Positions 1-7,237 of a stretch of DNA of 7,237 nt are shown here, in pieces (position 1 is the stretch's first letter; every line of letters begins with the position of its first letter). The stretch is taken from NCBI GenBank assembly GCA_020253595.1, contig JADCBH010000317.1, positions 1 to 7,237 of the forward strand. The letters run 5' to 3'. A model generated the notes under the pieces. That model was given only the letters and a program-made list of their open reading frames with translations, was not told the origin of the DNA and searched no databases. The position numbers were made by a program, and so were the translations under genes. This stretch comes from Brevundimonas sp. (GTDB lineage: Bacteria > Pseudomonadota > Alphaproteobacteria > Caulobacterales > Caulobacteraceae).

Positions 1-1558
1 GGCGGCGACTGCGCGCGCCTTCAACAACTCCAATAACGTGCTGGCGGTCTATCCGAACGGCTTCCTGCCGCTGATCGCCACCCACATCAACGACTACAAT
101 GTCTACGGTGGCGTCCGCGGTCCGGCCTTTGGCATCGACTGGGACATCTCGGCGAGCTGGGGCCGCAATGCGCTGGACTACCGCGTCGAGAACAGCATCA
201 ACGCATCGTTCGGCACGAACTCGCTTCGTTCGTTCCGCGCCGGCGGGCTGGAGTACGAGCAGTTCACCCTGGCCGTCGATGGCGTCAGGCCGCTGGACGT
301 CGGCATGGCCGAGCCCTGGAACCTCGCGTTCGGCCTGGAGTATCGGGCGGAAGACTTCGCCCAGTCCGCAGGTCAGGTCCAGTCCTGGATCCGTGCCCCG
401 GGCAGCACCCAGGGTGGGGGTTCCCAGGGCTTCCCCGGCTTCAGCCCGGCCAACGCCACCGCACGTGACCGCAACAATGTCGGGGCCTACGTCGATCTGG
501 AAGGCAAGCTGAACGAGGCCTTCACCTTCGGTCTCGCCGCGCGATACGAGGACTACTCGGACTTTGGCGACACCCTGACCGGCAAGATTTCGGGCCGTCT
601 GGACGTTCGCCCGGAGTTCGCCCTGCGCGGGTCGATCTCGACCGGCTTCCGCGCCCCGGCGCTTCAGCAGCAGTACTTCAGCTACATCGCCACCCATCTG
701 GTGACGACCGTGGTCGGCGGCGTTCCGGTGACCAACCTGATCCAGTCCGGCACCTTCCGCATTGACGACCCCGTGTCGATCGCGCTCGGGGCCCGGCCGC
801 TGAAGCCCGAGACCTCGATCAACTACTCACTGGGTGCGGTCTTCCGCAGCGGGCCGTTCGAACTGACGATCGATGCGTATCAGATCGAGGTCTCCGACCG
901 GATCATCCTGTCGGAAAACCTTGGACCGACCCGTCCGAGCCAGTCGGCGGCGACGATTGCGGCGGTGCTGGGCATCATCCAGCCGCTGGGCGTGTCCTCG
1001 GCGCGCTTCTTCACCAACGGCCTGGAGACGACGACCAAGGGCCTGGACATCGTGGGTCGCTATCGCCTGCCGACCGATACGCTGGGTCGCTTCGACTTCA
1101 CGCTGGCCGCCAATTTCAACGACACGACGGTCGATCGCGTGCCGGGTGTGCCGGTGGTGTCGATCCCGGTGTCGCCGAACTTCCTGTTCGACCGGTCCAA
1201 CATCCTTGCTTTCGAGGACGGCACGCCGGAATCGAAGGGCGTGGGCTCGGTTGACTGGTCGCTCGGCGGCTGGTCGGCCACGGCGCGGGCGACCTACTAC
1301 CAGAGCGTTCTGGTTGCCAACAATGTCTCCACGCTCGACTACCAGACCGGAAATGCCACCCTCATTGACCTGGAAGGCCGCTATGAGTTCCCGTTCGGCG
1401 TCACTGCGGCTGTCGGGGTCAACAACCTGACCGACGAGTATCCGAACTTCACGCCCGCGACGCTGAACGCGCCGACGGGGTCGGTTGGCTTCCCACAATT
1501 CTCGCCGTTCGGCTTCAACGGCCGGTTCGTCTACGGGCGCCTGAGCTACAGCTTCTGA
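1..1558 (+). CDS. TonB-dependent outer-membrane receptor, C-terminal part (5' end outside window)
   Basis: Likely an outer-membrane beta-barrel for TonB-driven uptake of a scarce nutrient such as a siderophore, vitamin or oligosaccharide; the substrate cannot be read from this part. The frame is open from base 2 and runs to TGA at 1556-1558, giving 518 residues without a natural start, so the signal peptide, TonB box and most or all of the plug domain lie upstream. What is visible is barrel: alternating amphipathic strands with aromatic girdles, the TGFRAPALQQQYF segment at 641-679 that is typical of TonB-dependent receptors, and a late VGVNNLTDEYP strand motif. The protein ends YGRLSYSF, with a terminal Phe and alternating hydrophobic residues, which is the usual BAM recognition signal. 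It stands alone in its transcript here: an intrinsic terminator follows 22 bases after the stop. The family call is firm; ligand and gene name are not. Confidence 0.93.
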   Translation, partial: AATARAFNNSNNVLAVYPNGFLPLIATHINDYNVYGGVRGPAFGIDWDISASWGRNALDYRVENSINASFGTNSLRSFRAGGLEYEQFTLAVDGVRPLDVGMAEPWNLAFGLEYRAEDFAQSAGQVQSWIRAPGSTQGGGSQGFPGFSPANATARDRNNVGAYVDLEGKLNEAFTFGLAARYEDYSDFGDTLTGKISGRLDVRPEFALRGSISTGFRAPALQQQYFSYIATHLVTTVVGGVPVTNLIQSGTFRIDDPVSIALGARPLKPETSINYSLGAVFRSGPFELTIDAYQIEVSDRIILSENLGPTRPSQSAATIAAVLGIIQPLGVSSARFFTNGLETTTKGLDIVGRYRLPTDTLGRFDFTLAANFNDTTVDRVPGVPVVSIPVSPNFLFDRSNILAFEDGTPESKGVGSVDWSLGGWSATARATYYQSVLVANNVSTLDYQTGNATLIDLEGRYEFPFGVTAAVGVNNLTDEYPNFTPATLNAPTGSVGFPQFSPFGFNGRFVYGRLSYSF

Positions 1559-1580
1559 TCAAACGATCGGTGCGAGATGA

Positions 1581-1610
1581 CGGCGCGGGGAGTTGTCTCC
1601 GCGCCGTTTT
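1581..1610 (+). terminator. Rho-independent terminator of the TonB-dependent receptor gene
   Basis: A GC-rich inverted repeat, CGGCGCGG at 1581-1588 pairing with CCGCGCCG at 1599-1606, extends by three inner pairs (one of them G-U) to an 11-pair stem closed by a GTTG loop. TTTT follows at 1607-1610, and TTT again soon after. It begins 22 bases after the receptor stop. Read from the minus strand there is no U-tract, so it should act only on plus-strand transcripts. It also separates the receptor from the next gene, implying that gene has its own promoter. Confidence 0.87.
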
Positions 1611-1671
1611 CGTTTGCCATGAATCCGCCGCGCTTGGGCATTGCTATCCCTGTAGATTTGAGAGGGGTTCC

Positions 1672-2049
1672 ATGAAGATTGTCGTCGCTATCGCTGCTCT
1701 GGGCGCGGTTCTTGTCGCCACGCCGGTGTTCGCCCAGACGCGAACGCTCGACACCTTTGTCACGGAGGCCAATCGCATTCCGCTTAACCCGACATCGGCG
1801 ATCCGGTCCGATGCCCGCCGGTTGATCCGGGAGTTCAATGCGTCCATGACCGTCGTCGGAAACGAGATCCGTGAGGCTCGTGCCGCCGGGCGACAGCCCC
1901 CTGCCTGCCCGCCAGACCGTGTCCAGATGAACCCGCGCCAGTTTCTGGACCACCTCAACGCCATCCCCCAGTCCCGGCGCCAACGGATGACGCCGACGGA
2001 CGGAATCCGCTCGTGGATGGCATCGCGCTACCCATGCCCCGCAGCATGA
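1672..2049 (+). CDS. Small exported protein, Rap1a/Tai-like C-terminal half
   Basis: Encodes 125 residues, probably a periplasmic protein. A clear Sec signal peptide is visible: Lys at position 2, a hydrophobic core to about residue 17, and cleavage predicted after VFA (residue 21). The mature part has exactly two cysteines, C79 and C122, likely disulfide-bonded. From CPPDRVQMNPRQFLDHL through the SRRQRM stretch to the terminal YPCP, the layout matches the C-terminal half of Rap1a/Tai-type proteins: Cys-Pro, a helix, a 'P..R...' turn, then an amphipathic helix ending in aromatic-Pro-Cys. Some members of that family are type VI secretion immunity proteins, but many are uncharacterised. No N-terminal Cys pair of that family is seen, so the assignment is tentative. 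The ATG at 1672 was chosen because GAGGGG lies at 1662-1667 and the signal peptide starts there; an in-frame ATG at 1570 would add 34 residues translated through the upstream terminator. No effector or secretion gene is adjacent, so no immunity role is claimed. Confidence 0.8.
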   Translation: MKIVVAIAALGAVLVATPVFAQTRTLDTFVTEANRIPLNPTSAIRSDARRLIREFNASMTVVGNEIREARAAGRQPPACPPDRVQMNPRQFLDHLNAIPQSRRQRMTPTDGIRSWMASRYPCPAA

Positions 2050-2050
2050 G

Positions 2051-2082
2051 CCTTGAGCGGAACTGATCCGCCTAGGGATTTT
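2051..2082 (+). terminator. Possible weak terminator after the small exported protein gene
   Basis: Just after the stop at 2049, GCGGA (2057-2061) pairs with TCCGC (2067-2071) around a five-base loop. An outer CCT/AGG pairing (2051-2053 with 2074-2076) lies across a small internal loop, and TTTT follows at 2079-2082. The stem is short and interrupted, so termination would be inefficient. Some read-through into dnaB is possible. Confidence 0.33.
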
Positions 2083-2123
2083 CCAGCGGTCCACAGCCAC
2101 CCGAATTCGATCCCCGAAGAAGG

Positions 2124-2168
2124 GTGCGTCCGGGACTGTCGCAGGGGCGTGTGAAGGGTAAGCGTTAA
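2124..2168 (+). other. Possible 14-codon leader ORF ahead of dnaB
   Basis: This frame reads GTG (2124) to TAA (2166-2168), ending four bases before the dnaB ATG; a second in-frame GTG lies at 2151. An AGAAGG sits directly against the first GTG, which is too close, and AGGGG at 2143-2147 precedes the second by three bases, so neither start is convincing. The reason to record it is position: dnaB has only a distant ribosome site (GAAGGG at 2153-2158, 14 bases before ATG), and a ribosome stopping at 2168 could restart on dnaB. The rest of the 2050-2172 gap shows no clear promoter. Chance occurrence is quite possible. Confidence 0.15.
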
Positions 2169-2172
2169 CCCG

Positions 2173-3660
2173 ATGAACGCCTTCGCTCCCTTTTCCGCCG
2201 ACGCCGTCCCGATCCCCTCGCTTCCTCACAATCTGGAGGCTGAGCAGGCGCTGCTGGGTGCCCTGATGTTCGACAACGCCGTGTTCGAGCGCCTGTCGGA
2301 CCGGCTGCGGGGATCACACTTCTACGAGCCCTTCCATCAACGGCTCTACGACGCCATCGAGGATCATATCCGTCAGGGCCTGCTGGCGGAGCCGACTATC
2401 CTGATGGAGCGGTTCAAGCAGGATCCGGCCTTCGCCGAGTTCGGCGGCCTGCGTTATTTGGCCGACCTGATGGACCGGGCGCCCCCGGGGGCCAACGCGC
2501 CCGACTATGCCCGCGTGGTCTACGACCTGGCCTTGCGCCGCGACCTGATCCGCATCGGTGGCGACATCATCAAGGATGCGCCGGACCCCGAGACGCCGGC
2601 CATCGAACAGATCGAACAGGCGGAGCTGACCCTCTATTCCCTCGCGGAAAACGGAGCACCGTCTTCCGGCTTCGTCAGCTTCTCGACGGCGCTTGCCGGC
2701 GCGGTGCAGATGGCGGGCGAAGCCTATCAGCGCGATGGCAAGCTGGCGGGCCTGGCGACCCATCTGAACGATCTCGATCAGAAACTGGGCGGTCTTTATC
2801 CGTCTGACCTGCTGATCCTCGCGGGCCGTCCGTCGATGGGCAAGACCGCGCTGGCGACCAACGTCGCCTTCAATGTGGCTCGTAACTACCGCTGGGAGCC
2901 AACGCCGGACGGGCGCAAGACGGCATCTGGCGGCGTGGTGGCCTTCTTCTCGCTGGAAATGAGCGCCGAGCAGCTGGCGATGCGTATCCTGGCAGATGCG
3001 TCGGGTGTCTCTTCGGACCGGCTGAGGAAAGGCGAGATCGACGCGGCGGACTTCGGCCGGGTGCGCGACGCCGCCATCGAGATCGGCGAGAGCCCCCTCT
3101 ACATCGATGCCACAGGCGGCATCTCCATCTCCAAGCTGGCCGCGCGTGCGCGCAGGCTGAAGCGGGCCGAACAGGGACTGGACCTGATCATCGTCGACTA
3201 CCTTCAGCTGGTCACGGTCGGCGAAGGCAACGGACAGAAGAACCGCGTGCAGGAGGTGTCGGAGATCACAGGCGGCCTGAAGGCCCTGGCCAAGGAACTG
3301 AACGTCCCCATCATCGCCCTGTCGCAGCTGTCGCGTCAGGTCGAGGCCCGCGAGGACAAGCGGCCCCAGCTGTCGGACCTGCGGGAATCCGGCTCGATCG
3401 AACAGGACGCGGACTGCGTGATGTTTGTCTATCGTGAGAGCTACTACAAGGAACGCGCCGAACCGCGGGAGGGCACCGAGGAGCACCTGAAGTGGCAGGA
3501 AGAGATGGACCTGCTGCGCGGCGTTGCCGAGGTGGTCATCGGCAAGCAGCGCCACGGCCCGATCGGCATCGTGAAGCTGAGCTTCGATTCCGACACGACC
3601 AAGTTCGGCAATCTGGCCCACAGCGGACGCTACGGGAACTTCAGCGATATCCCTGAATAG
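2173..3660 (+). CDS. dnaB: Replicative DNA helicase DnaB
   Basis: The 495-residue hexameric, ATP-driven 5'-3' helicase that unwinds DNA at the replication fork and engages DnaG primase. The N-terminal domain begins near PHNLEAEQALLGALM (about 18-32) and runs to about residue 120; a linker precedes a RecA-like motor from about 185. Motor residues are intact: Walker A GRPSMGKT (K224, T225), catalytic Glu in FFSLEMS (E262), Walker B IIVDYLQL (D342), sensor Gln in ALSQLSR (Q385), the DLRESGSIEQDAD motif (402-414), and the KQRHGPIG segment with K458 and Arg finger R460. No intein interrupts the usual insertion points. Compared with E. coli, short inserts occur around 240-252 and 434-452, both usual in alphaproteobacterial DnaB as I recall the family. 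The ATG at 2173 is the only start after an in-frame stop at 2152, but its ribosome site is poor. Upstream is the small exported protein gene; downstream der converges. The common ribosomal-protein and alr/radA neighbours are not in this window. Confidence 0.98.
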   Translation: MNAFAPFSADAVPIPSLPHNLEAEQALLGALMFDNAVFERLSDRLRGSHFYEPFHQRLYDAIEDHIRQGLLAEPTILMERFKQDPAFAEFGGLRYLADLMDRAPPGANAPDYARVVYDLALRRDLIRIGGDIIKDAPDPETPAIEQIEQAELTLYSLAENGAPSSGFVSFSTALAGAVQMAGEAYQRDGKLAGLATHLNDLDQKLGGLYPSDLLILAGRPSMGKTALATNVAFNVARNYRWEPTPDGRKTASGGVVAFFSLEMSAEQLAMRILADASGVSSDRLRKGEIDAADFGRVRDAAIEIGESPLYIDATGGISISKLAARARRLKRAEQGLDLIIVDYLQLVTVGEGNGQKNRVQEVSEITGGLKALAKELNVPIIALSQLSRQVEAREDKRPQLSDLRESGSIEQDADCVMFVYRESYYKERAEPREGTEEHLKWQEEMDLLRGVAEVVIGKQRHGPIGIVKLSFDSDTTKFGNLAHSGRYGNFSDIPE

Positions 3661-3668
3661 AGCCGCCG

Positions 3669-5282
<1,614 letters not shown>

Positions 5283-5310
5283 GTCGGCCTTCTAGCGTGA
5301 TTTCGGCCCG

Positions 5311-6762
5311 TCAGCGAATGCTGACGAGGTCGCCGTTGTCGGTGAGGACGTAGAGCGCGCCTTCATAGGCGATCGGAGCCAGGTAGGCCGCGCCGCCGAG
5401 TCGGATCGACGCGGTCTGGGCACCGGTCTTGATGTCGAACGCGACGGCCTCGCCGTCGGAGTTGACGAGGACCAGACGGTTCGACGCCAGAACCGGTCCC
5501 GACCATTCCGGGCGGACGGTTCGATCAAAAAAGCCCAACACGCCGCCTTCCTGACGGATGCGGCCCTCGTTGAGGTTGCGCGTCCAGTAGACGGCACCGG
5601 TGTCGCGGTTGACCACCGTCAGTTCGCCGTTCTTGGAGACGACGTAGACAACATCGCCTGCAGGCAGGGGCGCGTTCACGCCGCCCACCGGCAGCGTCCA
5701 GCGGGGCTGTCCCGTCCGGATGTCCATGGCCTGCATGACGCCGGAGTGACCGATCGCATAGACGAAGCCGCGCGAGACCACGGGACGGCCGGCGATGTCG
5801 CGGATCTCAGACAGGGCACTTGTGCGGCTGGTGCGCGACAGGACCTGGTTCCAGACCGGTTGACCGTTCGACGCGCGAAGGGCGACGACCTCACCCGACG
5901 AGAAGGGCGCGATCACTGTGTCGCCGCTGACGGCCGGGCTGGAGGCCCGCATGACGCGCGCAGGCTCCACGATGCCGCGATACGACCAGTCCTGCAGACC
6001 CGTCTGGGTGTTGAAGGCAATGATCTGGTTGTCGACGTCGATGACGTAGACCCGGCCGGCCGCGACCGTTGGCGCGCTGTGGATCGGCACATCGACGGGC
6101 TGGGTCCAGACGACCTCGCCGGTCGCTGCATCCAGCGCCGACATTGTGCGGTAACCCGAAGCGACGAACAGCCGCCCGCCCGCGATGGCCAGACCCCCGC
6201 CAAAGCCGCCTTCCAGCGCGCCGCCGCCCGATCCGACCAGGGGCACAGGCAGGCCGACGACCGCCACGCCGCCTGCGGCCTCGCGCCCCTCAGGCTTCAC
6301 ATTGCGCCGCCAGACGACATCTCCGGACGTGGCATTGACCGCCGTGACGGTGGACTCGCCGTCCATGACATAGATCCGGCCGTCGGCCGCCACGGGTGGG
6401 GCCATGACCTGGGTGGTCCGGCTCGACCCGCGGCCCACGCCCCGGCGCCATGCGACCTCGAAGTTGGGTGCAGCGATGCTGTGCTCGACCAGGTTCTCGG
6501 CCGTTCCGCCCGCCATCGGCCAGGCGGTGCGCGCCGTCGGACCGGGGACGAAGAAGTCGCGGCCCGAAAGCGCCGCCGACGGCGTCAGGGACTGCTCGAA
6601 CGACAGGATCGAGATACGATCGCCTTCGCTGGCCGTGGCTTGTGGCGTGTCGTCCTGACCCAGACCGAACGGCAGGATGCGGCGCGCCGAGGCGCAGGAG
6701 GCGACGGTCGCAGCCAGGCCAACGACGGCCAGAATCTTCACGGCGCGCTTCACGCGGGTCAT
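5311..6762 (-). CDS. bamB: Outer-membrane assembly lipoprotein BamB (eight-bladed PQQ-like propeller)
   Basis: A 483-residue lipoprotein of the BAM complex, which folds beta-barrel proteins into the outer membrane; BamB scaffolds BamA from the periplasmic side. The signal peptide ends in lipobox VASC, so Cys23 is the lipidated residue; Ala at +2 suits outer-membrane sorting. Propeller repeats are plain, each closing with a 'TG..VW'-type turn: 144-151, 212-219, 252-259, 297-304, 348-355, 386-393, 445-450, with a last strand pair near 467-483 and an N-terminal strand near 80-85. The SEIRDIAGRPVV segment (318-329) falls where E. coli BamB has its BamA-facing loop. A Gly-rich insert (about 158-190) and a long linker after Cys23 are extra to E. 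coli BamB. ATG at 6762 was chosen over the in-frame GTG/ATG at 6786/6783, because GGAGA lies four bases upstream (6767-6771) and it gives a normal basic signal-peptide start. It sits 20 bases after the TPR gene stop, hence an operon. Confidence 0.95.
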   Translation of the reverse strand: MTRVKRAVKILAVVGLAATVASCASARRILPFGLGQDDTPQATASEGDRISILSFEQSLTPSAALSGRDFFVPGPTARTAWPMAGGTAENLVEHSIAAPNFEVAWRRGVGRGSSRTTQVMAPPVAADGRIYVMDGESTVTAVNATSGDVVWRRNVKPEGREAAGGVAVVGLPVPLVGSGGGALEGGFGGGLAIAGGRLFVASGYRTMSALDAATGEVVWTQPVDVPIHSAPTVAAGRVYVIDVDNQIIAFNTQTGLQDWSYRGIVEPARVMRASSPAVSGDTVIAPFSSGEVVALRASNGQPVWNQVLSRTSRTSALSEIRDIAGRPVVSRGFVYAIGHSGVMQAMDIRTGQPRWTLPVGGVNAPLPAGDVVYVVSKNGELTVVNRDTGAVYWTRNLNEGRIRQEGGVLGFFDRTVRPEWSGPVLASNRLVLVNSDGEAVAFDIKTGAQTASIRLGGAAYLAPIAYEGALYVLTDNGDLVSIR

Positions 6763-6766
6763 CCGG

Positions 6767-6771
6767 TCTCC
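6767..6771 (-). promoter_or_regulatory. Ribosome binding site deciding the bamB start
   Basis: GGAGA on the coding strand, four bases before ATG 6762. The earlier in-frame start at 6783, which overlaps the preceding stop as TGATG, has no purine-rich site before it and would add an acidic residue and seven others ahead of the signal peptide. The overlap could still allow some coupled re-initiation. Confidence 0.6.
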
Positions 6772-6782
6772 GGTTTCAAGCA

Positions 6783-7237
6783 TCACTGGGCGGGGGCCTC
6801 GGTCGGAGCCTGGGGAGCGGTCAGGGGTGCCTGCAAGGCGGGTGCAGGCGGGTTGACCTGTTGAGCCGCGACGATGGCCGCCAGCCCCGCTGCGGTCTCG
6901 CTGTCGATCAGACCGATGGCCGCCTGGGCACGCTGCCGCACGCCTTCAGGCACGTCCTGGCCGAGGGTAAGCAGGGTCAGCAACTCACGGGCCTCTGCGG
7001 GCTTGCCGTGCTGGATGCGGGCCAACGCAAGGGCTTCCTGGGCGAAAGGACGCATCGGGCGGCCCTCTTCGGTCAGGGGCTGAAGACGCTCCTCGATTTG
7101 CTCAAGCGTGCCGGTGTCCATGACCAGAAGCGCGGCCTTGAAGCGGGCCGGATCGGCGAGGATGGGGTCACTGGAGGCGTTCGCAGCCTCACCGAACAGT
7201 TCGACGGCGTCCGCCGCCCGGTTAGAGGCCAGGGCCA
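6783..7237 (-). CDS. YfgM-like TPR protein, C-terminal part (5' end outside window)
   Basis: The last 150 codons of a gene entering from the right edge; the frame is open to the edge (first whole codon at 7235) and stops with TGA at 6785-6783. The visible protein is alpha-helical and Ala/Leu-rich, with TPR-like pairs: ELFGEAAN, then DPARFKAALLVMD, a PFAQEALALARIQHGK helix and a PEGVRQRAQAAIGLI helix, followed by a Pro/Ala-rich tail of about 23 residues. This pattern and the position directly ahead of bamB and der match the YfgM-type tetratricopeptide family (TPR_21), which in E. coli is an inner-membrane protein with a periplasmic TPR domain, linked to SecYEG and periplasmic chaperones. The N-terminal membrane anchor expected for that family lies outside the window. 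An internal ATG at 7121 is not taken as the start because the homologous helices continue through it. Confidence 0.8.
   Translation of the reverse strand, partial: ALASNRAADAVELFGEAANASSDPILADPARFKAALLVMDTGTLEQIEERLQPLTEEGRPMRPFAQEALALARIQHGKPAEARELLTLLTLGQDVPEGVRQRAQAAIGLIDSETAAGLAAIVAAQQVNPPAPALQAPLTAPQAPTEAPAQ

Noticed and set aside
1621..1625. GAATC as a CcrM (GANTC) methylation site controlling the small exported protein gene
   Set aside because: GANTC sites also occur within the coding regions of this window, so one upstream of this gene is not informative by itself.
1570..1671. N-terminal extension of the small exported protein from an in-frame ATG at 1570
   Set aside because: The extension would be translated from the terminator hairpin, and would place the signal peptide inside the protein; ATG 1672 has a good ribosome site.
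2053..2078. A TTGAGC...CCTAGGGA pair resembling a Caulobacter-type housekeeping promoter for dnaB
   Set aside because: The -10-like part matches the consensus poorly, and the same bases fit a weak terminator hairpin; too little support to call.
2164..2170. TTAACC just before the dnaB ATG as a CtrA half-site
   Set aside because: Only one half of the TTAA-N7-TTAA pattern is present, and a lone six-base match has no weight.
1546..2229. A minus-strand frame of 227 codons spanning the receptor end, the small gene and the dnaB start
   Set aside because: It runs through the terminator and two real genes, with no motif or ribosome site supporting it.
2314..3621. A 435-codon open frame on the minus strand opposite dnaB
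   Set aside because: It mirrors dnaB, whose motifs are complete; the antisense protein is His/Arg/Gln/Leu-rich without recognisable domains, as expected from GC-rich third-position bias.
5746..6864. A 372-codon plus-strand open frame opposite bamB
   Set aside because: It is dominated by Arg, Asp and Ala, has no domain, and lies over an intact bamB.

Overview
The window reads as a piece of core chromosome from a GC-rich alphaproteobacterium, most likely of the Caulobacterales (Brevundimonas/Caulobacter-like). The reasons are strong G/C third-position bias in every gene, a DnaB with the inserts usual in alphaproteobacteria, a TonB-dependent receptor of the kind abundant in that order, and a YfgM-like/BamB/Der gene block. 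The genus is inferred from protein style, not from a marker gene.

Layout. Positions 1-1558 (+) hold the C-terminal 518 residues of a TonB-dependent outer-membrane receptor, cut by the left edge and closed by a strong intrinsic terminator at 1581-1610. Positions 1672-2049 (+) encode a small exported protein of 125 residues with two cysteines and a C-terminal half resembling the Rap1a/Tai family. A 123-base gap (2050-2172) holds a weak hairpin/T-run and a possible 14-codon leader ORF. It leads into dnaB, the replicative helicase (2173-3660, +). The other half is a minus-strand operon, read right to left: the C-terminal part of a YfgM-like TPR protein (7237-6783, cut by the right edge), bamB (6762-5311), and der (5282-3669). 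dnaB and der meet tail to tail with 8 bases between their stop codons. Apart from the two plus-strand gaps there is no non-coding stretch longer than about 30 bases.

How the genes relate. YfgM-like protein, BamB and Der form a gene order also known from gammaproteobacteria (yfgM-bamB-der): a periplasmic/translocon-associated TPR protein, an outer-membrane-protein assembly lipoprotein, and a 50S ribosome assembly GTPase. The TonB-dependent receptor would itself be a client of the BAM machinery, since it ends in the expected aromatic barrel signal. dnaB is a stand-alone replication gene here.

I found no mobile element, CRISPR array, RNA gene, toxin-antitoxin pair or defence cassette, and nothing that amounts to a new system. 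The points most worth a second look are the Rap1a-like exported protein, the weak ribosome site and leader ORF ahead of dnaB, and two oddities in Der: a roughly 95-residue basic tail and a Ser in place of Asn in the second NKxD motif.
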